From Acidovorax sp. Leaf78 (GTDB lineage Bacteria; Pseudomonadota; Gammaproteobacteria; Burkholderiales; Burkholderiaceae_C), in NCBI RefSeq assembly GCF_001422735.1, contig NZ_LMLZ01000023.1:196587-260586 (forward strand): 64,000 nucleotides of DNA, in the 5' to 3' direction. Each line of letters begins with the position of its first letter. The stretch's first letter is position 1. Shown here piece after piece: positions 32,822 to 41,118 of this stretch. Below the pieces are notes generated by a model that was given only the letters and a program-made list of their open reading frames with translations, was not told the origin of the DNA and ran no database searches. Made by a program: the position numbers and the translations under genes.

Positions 32822-33829
32822 CTATTCGGCAGTGATGCCCCGCTCCTTGATCAACTTGGCCCACTGCGGCATCTCCTTCTCGAGTCGCGCACGGGCCTGT
32901 TCGGGCGTCGAAGGGATGGGATCGAACCCGTCCTTGGCCATGCGCTCCTTGAGCGCAGGCGTGCTCAGGGCCTGGTTCAGCGTGGTGTTGAGCTTGTCGA
33001 TGATGGGCCGGGGTGTGCCCGCCGGAGCGAACACGATGAACCAGGTTTCAAAAGCGTAGCCCGGCAGGCCGGCCTCGGCAATGGTGGGCACGTCGGGCAT
33101 GAGCGCGGAGCGTTGGGTGCCGGTCACGCCCAGCGCCCGCAGCTTGCCCGCCTGCACATGCGGCTGCGCGGCCGACAGCACGGGGAAGCTCATCGCCACC
33201 TGGCCCGACATGGTGTCGATCATGGCCGGGCCGCCGCCGCGGTACGGGATGTGCACGATGGGCGTGCCTGCCACCGCCTTGAACAGCTCGGCCGACATGT
33301 GGAAGGTGCTGCCCGCACCCGCAGAGCCGTAGGAGTACCTGCCCGGCTGCGCCTTGAGCAGCGCCACCAGTTCCTTGACGGTCTTGGCCGGCAAGGCGTT
33401 GTTGACCACCAGCACGTGCTGCGAGCTGGCCACCATGCCGATGGGCGCCAGGTCCTTCAGGGTGTCGTACGGCATCTTGGCCGTCAGGCTGGGGTTGATG
33501 GCGAGGGACACGGTCTGCAGGCCGATGGTGTAGCCATCCGCCGCAGCCTTGGCGACCATGTCCACGCCGATGTTGCCGCCTGCGCCGCCCTTGTTCTCGA
33601 TGAACAGCGAGCCGCCCAGCGCCTTGCCCCATTCGTCCGTCACCAGGCGCGCCGCGATGTCGGCGCTGCCGCCCGGCGCGTAGGGCACCACGAGCTTGAT
33701 CGCCTTGTTGGGATAGCCGGCCGGTTGTGCCAGGGCCGCGGCGGGCGACAGCAGGGCCAGCGCGGCCAGTGCGGCGGCGCTGGCCGCCAAGCGACGCGAT
33801 CGGAGGGGAATGGTGAAAGCAGCGGTCAT
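32822..33829 (-). CDS. Bug/TctC-family periplasmic substrate-binding protein
   Basis: The product is 335 residues. A signal peptide ends at AALAQPAG, and the mature start YPNKAIKLVVPYAPGGSADIAARLV is the Bug hallmark. Later blocks are NKGGAGGNIGVDMVAKAAADGYTIG, YSYGSAGAGSTFHMSAELFKA and FETWFIVFAPAGTPRPIIDKLN. It probably captures the substrate handled by the downstream hydrolase and LeuCD-type enzymes. It is divergent from the LysR gene at 33946. Confidence 0.92.
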   Translation of the reverse strand: MTAAFTIPLRSRRLAASAAALAALALLSPAAALAQPAGYPNKAIKLVVPYAPGGSADIAARLVTDEWGKALGGSLFIENKGGAGGNIGVDMVAKAAADGYTIGLQTVSLAINPSLTAKMPYDTLKDLAPIGMVASSQHVLVVNNALPAKTVKELVALLKAQPGRYSYGSAGAGSTFHMSAELFKAVAGTPIVHIPYRGGGPAMIDTMSGQVAMSFPVLSAAQPHVQAGKLRALGVTGTQRSALMPDVPTIAEAGLPGYAFETWFIVFAPAGTPRPIIDKLNTTLNQALSTPALKERMAKDGFDPIPSTPEQARARLEKEMPQWAKLIKERGITAE

Positions 33830-33945
33830 GGGTTTGTCTCCTGCGGGTATTTGTTGTGGTTGGGATCTTAGGAGTGATGTTCAAAGCCATAAATACCGTC
33901 AAAATTACTTCATTCATACATCCAACACACGAATCAGGCATCTCC

Positions 33946-34845
33946 ATGGACGGTTTTTCGGACCTGCGCTTCTTTTCCCTGCTCATGAAGGAAGGCAGCC
34001 TGGCGGCGGCCGCACAGCAGATGGGCATCACCCCGCCCGCAGTCAGCCGGCGCCTGGCGCAGCTGGAGCACCGCCTGGGCGTGCGCCTGCTGCACCGCAC
34101 GACCCGGCGCATCAACCTCACCCCGGAAGGCGAGACCTACCTGCTGGACGGCGTTCGCATCCTGGCCGACCTGGAAGCGCTGGAGCGCACGGTCGCCGGC
34201 GCGCGCAGCCTGCCCCGTGGGTTGATCAAACTGGCCGCCACGCTGGGCTTTGGTCGCACGCACATTGCGCCCGCCCTGTCGGCTTTTGCGCGGGCCTATC
34301 CGGAAGTGGAGGTGCAACTGCACCTGACCGACCGCCCCGTGAACCTGGTGGAGCAAGGCTTCGACGCCGCCGTGCGCTTTGGCGACCTGCCGGACTCGCG
34401 CCTGACCGCCCGCCGGCTGCTGGCCAACCAGCGCGTGCTGTGCGCATCACCGGCCTACCTGGCCCAGGCGGGCGAGCCCGCGCAGCCCGCCGACCTGCTG
34501 GCCCACCAGTGCATCGTGATCCGCGAGAGCGACGAGACGTACGGCACCTGGCACCTGCACCAGGGCGCGCGGCAAGAGACGGTGAAGGTGCGCGGCATGC
34601 TCAGCACCAACGACGGTGCGGCCGCCACCACCTGGGCGCTGGAAGGCCACGGGGTGCTGATGCGGTCCGAATGGGACGTGGCGGCCCACCTGGCAGTTGG
34701 CCGGCTGGTGCGCGTGCTGCCTGCGTGGCTGCTGCCTGCCGCCGATGTGACGCTGGTGTACCCCACGCGCAGCGACCTGTCTGCCAAGACGCGGGCCCTG
34801 GCCGATTTCTTGCGGGACTGGTTTGCCGCGCCGCTGCGCAGTTGA
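33946..34845 (+). CDS. LysR-family transcriptional regulator
   Basis: I start at the ATG at 33946 (MDGFSDLRFFSLLMKEGSLAAAAQQMGITPPAVSRRLAQLEHRLG), which begins the helix-turn-helix at its usual distance, giving 299 residues. The LLHRTTRRINLTPEGE linker and the effector domain LIKLAATLGFGRTHIAPALSAFARAYPEVEVQLHLTD are typical of the large LTTR branch that includes DsdC/CrgA-like regulators. It is divergent from the Bug-dehalogenase-leuCD block and presumably controls it. Confidence 0.93.
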   Translation: MDGFSDLRFFSLLMKEGSLAAAAQQMGITPPAVSRRLAQLEHRLGVRLLHRTTRRINLTPEGETYLLDGVRILADLEALERTVAGARSLPRGLIKLAATLGFGRTHIAPALSAFARAYPEVEVQLHLTDRPVNLVEQGFDAAVRFGDLPDSRLTARRLLANQRVLCASPAYLAQAGEPAQPADLLAHQCIVIRESDETYGTWHLHQGARQETVKVRGMLSTNDGAAATTWALEGHGVLMRSEWDVAAHLAVGRLVRVLPAWLLPAADVTLVYPTRSDLSAKTRALADFLRDWFAAPLRS

Positions 34846-34913
34846 CGCCACCCATCCATCCGCGAATGCATAACCAGCCCTTGAGATTGCCGCGTAAATG
34901 CCGATAACACGGC

Positions 34914-35273
34914 ATGCAGATCTCCAGTGCCACCTCTTCTTCGGGCGTAGCATCCAGCGCCAATGCCGCCAGCAACATCAACAAGCTGCAAAAGCAGCTG
35001 CGCGAGCTGACCGATGAACTGCGCGGCGTGGCGGGCCAGAACATGGAAGCGAAGGCCAAGGCCGAGAAGATCAAGCTGCTGCAGGCGCAGATCCAGATGG
35101 TGCAGCAGCAGATCGCCGCCATCCAGCGCCAGAGCCAGCAGGAGCAGATGGACCGGGTGCAGGCGCAGCAGCAGGCCAAGGCAGACAAGGACAAGCCCGC
35201 TGCAGCGTCTGCAATCAAAGGTGCGGCGAGTCGCAAGCCGGGGCTGGGGGAGTCGGTCGATACCTATGCCTGA
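34914..35273 (+). CDS. FlxA-like coiled-coil protein
   Basis: The product is 119 residues. A serine/alanine-rich start precedes a coiled-coil (INKLQKQLRELTDELRGVAG..AKAKAEKIKLLQAQIQMVQQQIAAIQRQSQQEQ), the FlxA-like family layout. A basic/alanine C-terminus ends in GESVDTYA. FlxA of E. coli is flagellar-class controlled, but no flagellar genes are near here, so the role is unknown. Confidence 0.7.
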   Translation: MQISSATSSSGVASSANAASNINKLQKQLRELTDELRGVAGQNMEAKAKAEKIKLLQAQIQMVQQQIAAIQRQSQQEQMDRVQAQQQAKADKDKPAAASAIKGAASRKPGLGESVDTYA

Positions 35274-35373
35274 TGGCTCGAGTGGCTTGGCAGCGTTCAC
35301 ACCCAAGCCGAGGCAACCAGCGCCGTGATTCTTGCGCCCGCCGATACGGCGCAGCTGCGTTCAGGCTCTGCGC

Positions 35374-35430
35374 CATTGCTATCAATAAAGTAGCTACTTA
35401 CGATTGACCATCAAGCGCTGGCAGCCCTTT
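35374..35430. repeat. Degenerate family-C intergenic repeat
   Basis: GCTATCAATAAAGTAGCTACTTACGATTGACC...AAGCGCTGGCAG matches the style of the units at 8818-8879 and 43880-43933. The copy is imperfect. It lies between the FlxA-like gene and the convergent frameshifted gene. Confidence 0.45.
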
Positions 35431-35447
35431 TCCACTCCAAACACTGC

Positions 35448-36128
35448 CTACGAGACGATCTCCCCCACCAACGTGACCGCCGTCAACGGCATGTGGTGCA
35501 TCAGCTCCCGCAGCACCAACAGGCGCGCGGCAAAGGACGCGCTGTCAGGCAGTCCTTCGTGTGCGGCGGGGCGGCCTTCGGACACGGAGGCCAGGCGGTT
35601 GAACAGGCGCTCCATCGCATTGAGCGACAGCACGCGCACGGGGCCCGGTGGAATGCCTGCCAGCGTTGCCAACTCGTGCAGCCCCGGGTCGGAAGACCAA
35701 GGCGGCGACGCCCCGGCCGCCAGGGCCTGGGCATACAAAGCGCCGTGACCCGGGTCGCTGCGCTGCAGTCGGTGCGCTGCGTGAATTTCATCTTCCACCG
35801 CGGCAATGGCGGTCTCCAGCTCCTGCGGCGTGGGCACAGCACTCCGAAAGAAATCGTGCGCTGTCTGGTGGTAGCCCAGCGCCAGGGTGACCACCAACGC
35901 CGGCTCCAGCGGGTTGGCTCCGCTGGCCACGATGGTGTGGTCAGCGCCCAGATGAAGGACTGTGGCGGCTTTCCGGCAGCGGCAACAGCAGGCTCGCGGG
36001 CATGGACATGGCGGTACAGCGCCAGCAACTGGGCAGGTAGAGAACGGGTGGAATGGGGCACGGTGTGGGCGTTGGTGAAAGCCGTGGTGAGGTGATCCAC
36101 AAGCAGCAAGCAGGGGCGGTGCAGCCAT
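35448..36128 (-). pseudogene. Hypothetical protein gene with probable frameshift
   Basis: The C-terminal 175 residues (VLHLGADHTIVASGANPLEPALVVTLALGYHQTAHDFF...LRELMHHMPLTAVTLVG) read well in one frame to the stop at 35448. Upstream of about 35965-35985 that frame turns cysteine/proline-rich, while a neighbouring frame reads well (CLLLVDHLTTAFTNAHTVPHSTRSLPAQLLALYRHVHAREPAVAAAGK). I infer one indel near GCCGGAAAGCC. The true start is unclear; a GTG at 36100 is possible. I do not recognise the family. A 13-bp tandem repeat of CACCCACACCGCC lies just upstream at 36212-36243. Confidence 0.5.
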
Positions 36129-36403
36129 TGTGTCGCCCCGGGCCCGCTGGCCACAAGTGCGCGCCCGCCACGGCCAGACGAATGTGCCGTACCGCATCGC
36201 ATCGCGCAGTACACCCACACCGCCCACCCACACCGCCCACCCACTCCGGCTGCCTGCACCTGCGTACCAGTTGCCGACACACCGTGCCAGCGCCCACCTA
36301 CAAAGGCAGCCCTTGGGCAAATCTACATTCGTGGGCAGTCAGACAGCAGGACCGGCGCGCAACCAGCGGCGCTCCCACCCACAACACCTTGCAGGAGAAC
36401 ACC

Positions 36404-37000
36404 ATGCGCATCCACATACTTCCCAGCCGCCGCTCGCCATGGCCCCTTGTGGTGGGCGCGGCAGCGCTGTTGGCCGTGCTGGTGCTCTCGGCGTGCTCCA
36501 CGCCCCGCAGCCCGGAGGGCATTCAGCCCGTCAGCGGGTTTGATGTGAACCGCTACACCGGGCACTGGCACGAAGTGGCGCGCATCGACCATTCGTTCGA
36601 ACGCGGGCTGACACAGACCAGCGCAACCTACACACGCAACGACGACGGCACGGTGAAGGTGGTCAACCGGGGCTACGACGCTGCGCGCAAAGAGTGGAAG
36701 GAGGCCGAGGGTACCGCCAGCTTTGTGGGCGACCCTGCGCAGGCAGCGCTGAAGGTGTCGTTCTTCGGCCCGTTCTACGGCGGCTACAACGTGGTGGCGC
36801 TGGACGAGAACTACCAGTGGGCCATGGTGGTGGGCTCCAGCAAGGACTACCTGTGGATCTTGTCGCGCACCCCCACCCTGCCCGGGCATGTGCGTGAACA
36901 TCTGCTGGAGCGCGCCCAGACCATGGGCATCGATGTGCGCAAAATCCTGTGGGCGCCAGCCGCTGGCGAGCAGCACGCCAAGCGCGCCGTGAGGACCTGA
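36404..37000 (+). CDS. blc: Outer-membrane lipocalin lipoprotein
   Basis: The product is 198 residues from the ATG at 36404 (GGAGAACACC upstream). The lipobox LSACS puts the lipidated cysteine at about residue 29. The lipocalin fold signature is clear: FDVNRYTGHWHEVARIDHSFERGLTQTSATYTRNDDGTVKVVNRGY (G-x-W box), then YNVVALDENYQWAMVVGSSKDYLWILSRTP. Bacterial Blc-type proteins bind lipids or membrane lipid breakdown products at the outer membrane. No operon partner is seen. Confidence 0.92.
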   Translation: MRIHILPSRRSPWPLVVGAAALLAVLVLSACSTPRSPEGIQPVSGFDVNRYTGHWHEVARIDHSFERGLTQTSATYTRNDDGTVKVVNRGYDAARKEWKEAEGTASFVGDPAQAALKVSFFGPFYGGYNVVALDENYQWAMVVGSSKDYLWILSRTPTLPGHVREHLLERAQTMGIDVRKILWAPAAGEQHAKRAVRT

Positions 37001-37256
37001 TCGTTTTCAAGTGATGACTGAGGGGCGAGCGTGCGTTGTGACCCAGAGATAGCAATATCCAGCTTCAGGCGGCATTGGGCAGCCTGAGGAATCTGGGTCA
37101 TGCAGTCTCTTCGAGACAAGTGCTGGAAAGAAGCTTTTCCACGAAGCATTCCGCAGCTCTGCCATACCACACCATACCCTGACGCTATCGATTCAATAGC
37201 GCATACCGTTTGATTGACAAGCGGCAGCGGGCACGGAGCATCGTCAACGCAGAGTT

Positions 37257-38936
37257 CTACGCCACGTCCGGCACCGTGGCAGCCGCCACCAGCCGCTGGG
37301 TGTACGGGTGCTGCGGCGCGTCGAGCACCTGGTCCACCACGCCGTGCTCCAGCACCGCGCCGTCTTTCATCACCAGCACGTTGTGCGCCATGGCGCGAAT
37401 GACTTCAACGTCGTGCGTGATGAGCAGGTAGCTCAATCCCTTTTCCTTCTGCAGCCGTTGCAGCAAGCCCAGCACCTGCTGCTGGATGCTGACGTCCAGC
37501 GCGCTGGTGGGCTCGTCGAGCACCAGCACCTGCGGCTGCACGATCAGCGCGCGGGCAATGGCCAGGCGCTGGCGCTGGCCGCCCGAGAATTCGTGCGGGT
37601 AGCGCTCCAGCAGGCGCGGGTACTGCGCTTCGGTCAGCCCCACTTCCGACAGCACGGCCTCCACACGGGTGCGCCGCTCGGCGGTGTTCAGGGCAGGCTC
37701 GTGCACCTTGAGGCCCTCGCCCACGATCTCTTCGACGGTGAGGCGCGGCGACAGCGACGAGAACGGGTCCTGGAACACCACCTGCACGCGGCGGCGCAGT
37801 TGCTGGTTGGCCGGCGTGTTGCGCATGGCGGGCAACTGCCATGCCTGCCCGCCCACCTGCAGCTGCCCCGTGTGCGGCAGCAGGCCCAGAATGGCCTGCG
37901 CCAGCGTGGACTTGCCCGAACCGGACTCGCCCACCACGCCCAGCGTTTCACCGGGCAGCAGCGACAGCGTGGCGCACTGCACTGCCACGAACTCGCCTTT
38001 TTTGAACCAGCCGCGGATGCCCGGCAACGGCGTGGGGTAGACGACGCGCAGATCCTGCGTGTGGATCACCGGCGGTGTACCCGGGGGCGAGTCGGCAGGT
38101 GCCACATCACGGCGCGGCTGGCTGGCGATCAGGCGGCGGGTGTAGGCATGCTGCGGCGCGTTGAACACGTCGGCCACGGGCCCCTGCTCCACCAGCACGC
38201 CCTGCTCCATCACGGCCACGCGGTCGGCAAAGCGGCGCACCAGGTTCAGGTCGTGCGTGATGAGCAGCACGGCCATGCCGTTGGCCCGCTGCAGGTCGGA
38301 CAGCAGGTCCAGGATCTGGCCGCGCAGGGTCAAGTCCAGCGCGGTGGTCGGCTCGTCGGCCAGCAGCAGTTGCGGCTCGCTGGCCAGCGCCATCGCGATC
38401 ATGGCGCGCTGGCGCTGCCCGCCCGATAGCTGGTGCGGAAAGCTGTTGGCGCGCCGCGCGGGCTCGGGGATGCCGGTCTTGGCCAGCAGCTCGATGGCGG
38501 CCTGGGCGCACTGCGCTCCGGTGAGGCCCTTCTTGAGCTGCAATATCTCGGCGATCTGAACGCCGATGGTCATCAGCGGGTTGAGCGCGGTCATGGGTTC
38601 CTGGAACACCATGGCGATCTCTCCGCCGCGCACGCCGCGCATCTCTCGTTCGGTCAGCGCCAGCAGGTCGCGCTGCCCGCGCAGATGGGCCTGGCCCGTG
38701 ATGGCCGCATTGCCCGCCAGCCGCAGCAGGCTGAGCGCGGTGATGGTCTTGCCAGAACCGGATTCGCCGACCAGCGCGAGCTTCTCGCCAGGGGCGATGG
38801 TGAAGCTGACGCCGCGCACGACTTCCTTGGCGCCGAAGCGCACGTGCAGGTCGCGCACGTCGAGCAGGGGGGCTGCAGCAGCGTTGCCGCGCGATGACGG
38901 TGATGAGCCACCAGTGCCGGGCGTGGAGGCGTTCAT
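37257..38936 (-). CDS. yejF: Peptide ABC importer ATPase (two nucleotide-binding domains)
   Basis: The product is 559 residues with two complete ABC cassettes. The first has Walker A GESGSGKT and the signature LSGGQRQR, the second GESGSGKS and FSGGQRQR, joined by a linker near residues 275-300. This tandem form is typical of YejF. The start overlaps the YejE stop by 4 nt. It powers YejBE-mediated uptake of oligopeptides (in E. coli, also microcin C). Confidence 0.95.
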   Translation of the reverse strand: MNASTPGTGGSSPSSRGNAAAAPLLDVRDLHVRFGAKEVVRGVSFTIAPGEKLALVGESGSGKTITALSLLRLAGNAAITGQAHLRGQRDLLALTEREMRGVRGGEIAMVFQEPMTALNPLMTIGVQIAEILQLKKGLTGAQCAQAAIELLAKTGIPEPARRANSFPHQLSGGQRQRAMIAMALASEPQLLLADEPTTALDLTLRGQILDLLSDLQRANGMAVLLITHDLNLVRRFADRVAVMEQGVLVEQGPVADVFNAPQHAYTRRLIASQPRRDVAPADSPPGTPPVIHTQDLRVVYPTPLPGIRGWFKKGEFVAVQCATLSLLPGETLGVVGESGSGKSTLAQAILGLLPHTGQLQVGGQAWQLPAMRNTPANQQLRRRVQVVFQDPFSSLSPRLTVEEIVGEGLKVHEPALNTAERRTRVEAVLSEVGLTEAQYPRLLERYPHEFSGGQRQRLAIARALIVQPQVLVLDEPTSALDVSIQQQVLGLLQRLQKEKGLSYLLITHDVEVIRAMAHNVLVMKDGAVLEHGVVDQVLDAPQHPYTQRLVAAATVPDVA

Positions 38937-39985
38937 TGGTCGGCCTTTCGGGGGTCGAGAGCATCCCGCAACGCGTCACCCATGAAGGTGAGCAGCAGCA
39001 AAGTGGTCACCAGCACGGCGAAGGTGGACAGCGAGATCCACCACGCATCGATGCTGTTCTTGCCCTGGCTCAGCAACTCGCCCAGCGACGGTGTGCCGGG
39101 CGGCACGCCCAGGCCCAGGAAGTCGAGCGAGGTCAGCGCCAGGATCGCCGCACTCATGCGAAACGGCAGGAAGGTCACCACAGGCGTCATGCTGTTGGGC
39201 AGGATGTGGCGCCAGATGATCTGGCCGTTGCCCACGCCCAAGGCGCGTGCGGCCTTCACGTAGTCGAGCTGGCGGTTGCGCAGGAACTCGGCGCGCACGT
39301 AGTCCGACAGGCCCATCCAGCCGAACAGCGACAGCAGGATGAGCAGCAGCGACACGCTGGGCGCGAACACGGCGCTGAAGATGATGAGCAGGTACAGCTC
39401 GGGCATGGAGCCCCAGATCTCGATGAAGCGCTGGAACGCCAGGTCCACCTTGCCGCCGAAGAAGCCCTGGATCGCGCCGGTGAGCACCCCCAGCAGCACC
39501 CCCGTGACGGTGAGCGCCAGGCCGAACAGCACGCTCACCCGAAAGCCGTACAGCAACTGCGCCAGCAGGTCGCGGCCCCGGTCGTCGGTGCCCAGCCAGT
39601 TGTCGGTGGTGGGCGCCGACGGGTTGGGGGACTTGGCGAAGTAGTTGAGTGTGTTGGGACCGTACGTGTTGAGGGTGTAGACCGCCCAGTTGCTGCCTTG
39701 CTTCAGGCGATCTTTGATGAAGGGGTCCAGATAGTCGGTGGGCGTCTCGAAGTCTCCGCCGAAGGTGGTCTCGGGGTAGTTCTTGAGCATGGGGAAGTAC
39801 GTCTGCCCCTCGTAGCGCACGATGATGGGCTTGTCGTTGCTGATGAGCTCTGCACCCAGGCTGATGAGCACCAGCACGCTGAAGATCAACAGGCTCCAGT
39901 ACCCCAGCCGGTTGCGCTTGAAGCGCAGCCAGGCCCGGCGGGACGGGGACAGCGAAAGCGATGGCGAAGAAGAAGCGATGCTCAT
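38933..39985 (-). CDS. yejE: Peptide ABC importer permease
   Basis: The product is 350 residues from the ATG at 39985 (a TTG 21 nt upstream is an alternative). After an N-terminal membrane helix (LGYWSLLIFSVLVLISLGAEL) and a long extracytoplasmic loop it has the OppC-type core: NWLGTDDRGRDLLAQLLYGFRVSVLFGLALTVTGVLLGV and the EAA loop EFLRNRQLDYVKAARALGVGNGQIIWRHILPN. It pairs with YejB in the inner membrane. Confidence 0.93.
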   Translation of the reverse strand: MSIASSSPSLSLSPSRRAWLRFKRNRLGYWSLLIFSVLVLISLGAELISNDKPIIVRYEGQTYFPMLKNYPETTFGGDFETPTDYLDPFIKDRLKQGSNWAVYTLNTYGPNTLNYFAKSPNPSAPTTDNWLGTDDRGRDLLAQLLYGFRVSVLFGLALTVTGVLLGVLTGAIQGFFGGKVDLAFQRFIEIWGSMPELYLLIIFSAVFAPSVSLLLILLSLFGWMGLSDYVRAEFLRNRQLDYVKAARALGVGNGQIIWRHILPNSMTPVVTFLPFRMSAAILALTSLDFLGLGVPPGTPSLGELLSQGKNSIDAWWISLSTFAVLVTTLLLLTFMGDALRDALDPRKADQ

Positions 39986-39998
39986 GCCGTGGAGGGGG

Positions 39999-41030
39999 TC
40001 AATCAAACTTCACGCGCGGGTCCACCCACACGTAGCACAGGTCGCTGACGAGCTTGGTCAACAGGCCGATCAGGGTGAAGAGATACAGCGTGCCCAGCAC
40101 GACGGGGTAGTCGCGCCGGATGACGCTGTCATAGCTCAGCAGGCCAAGGCCGTCGAGCGAGAACAGCGTCTCGATGAGCAGCGAGCCCGTGAAGAACGCC
40201 CCGATGAACGCCGCCGGAAAGCCGGTGACGATGGGGATGAGCGCATTGCGGAACACGTGCTTCCACAAGACTTGCCGCTCCGACAGCCCCTTGGCGCGGG
40301 CCGTGAGCACGTACTGCTTGCGAATCTCTTCCAGGAACGCGTTCTTGGTCAGCATAGCGGTCACCGCAAAGCTGCCCAGCACCATGGCCGTAACGGGTAG
40401 CGTGATGTGCCATAGGTAGTCGACGATGCGAGCGCCCCAGGACAGTTCTTCCCAGTTGGACGAGGTCAGCCCGCGCAGCGGGAACCACTGCAGCTGCCCG
40501 CCGAAGATCACGAGCAGCGCCACGCCCAGCACAAAGCCCGGTATCGCGTAGCCCACCAGCACGAGCAGCGTGGTGATCAGATCGAACCGCGAACCCGCCC
40601 GCACGGCCTTGGCCACGCCCAGCGGCACGGCCACCAGGTAGCTGATGAAAAACGTCCACAGGCCCAGGCTGATGGACACCGGCAGTTTTTCTTTCACCAG
40701 GCTCCACACGTCCTTGTTCTGGAAAAAGCTCTTGCCCAGGTCGAACCGTGCGAACTGGCCCAGCATCTGAAAGAACCGCTCGTGCGCAGGCTTGTCGAAC
40801 CCGTACAGCGCCTTGATCTGCTCCAGCCGCTTGGGGTCCACGCCCTGGTCGCCGCGGTAGGCCATGCCACCGGTTTCGACACCGCCCTTGGCGCCCGCCG
40901 CACGGGACTCGGCCAGGTACTGTTCCACCGGCCCGCCGGGCACGAACTGGATCACCGCAAAGGTCAGCAGCAACACCCCCAGCAGGGTGGGCAGCATGAG
41001 CAGCAGGCGTTTGGCGATGTAGGCGAGCAT
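39999..41030 (-). CDS. yejB: Peptide ABC importer permease
   Basis: The product is 343 residues. The OppB-type N-terminus AYIAKRLLLMLPTLLGVLLLTFAVIQFVPGGPVEQYL is followed by a loop and the core VPLGVAKAVRAGSRFDLITTLLVLVGYAIPGFVLGVAL, ending in the EAA motif EEIRKQYVLTARAKGLSERQVLWKHVFRNALIPI. It lies between yejA and yejE in one operon. Confidence 0.94.
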   Translation of the reverse strand: MLAYIAKRLLLMLPTLLGVLLLTFAVIQFVPGGPVEQYLAESRAAGAKGGVETGGMAYRGDQGVDPKRLEQIKALYGFDKPAHERFFQMLGQFARFDLGKSFFQNKDVWSLVKEKLPVSISLGLWTFFISYLVAVPLGVAKAVRAGSRFDLITTLLVLVGYAIPGFVLGVALLVIFGGQLQWFPLRGLTSSNWEELSWGARIVDYLWHITLPVTAMVLGSFAVTAMLTKNAFLEEIRKQYVLTARAKGLSERQVLWKHVFRNALIPIVTGFPAAFIGAFFTGSLLIETLFSLDGLGLLSYDSVIRRDYPVVLGTLYLFTLIGLLTKLVSDLCYVWVDPRVKFD

Positions 41031-41118
41031 GTTCAGTGATGGGTGAAAAGACGCGTGCTGTGGCGCTGTGGCGGCATCACAGCCGACGGGGGCATCGCGC
41101 AGCGCGGCAGGGTGTGTG

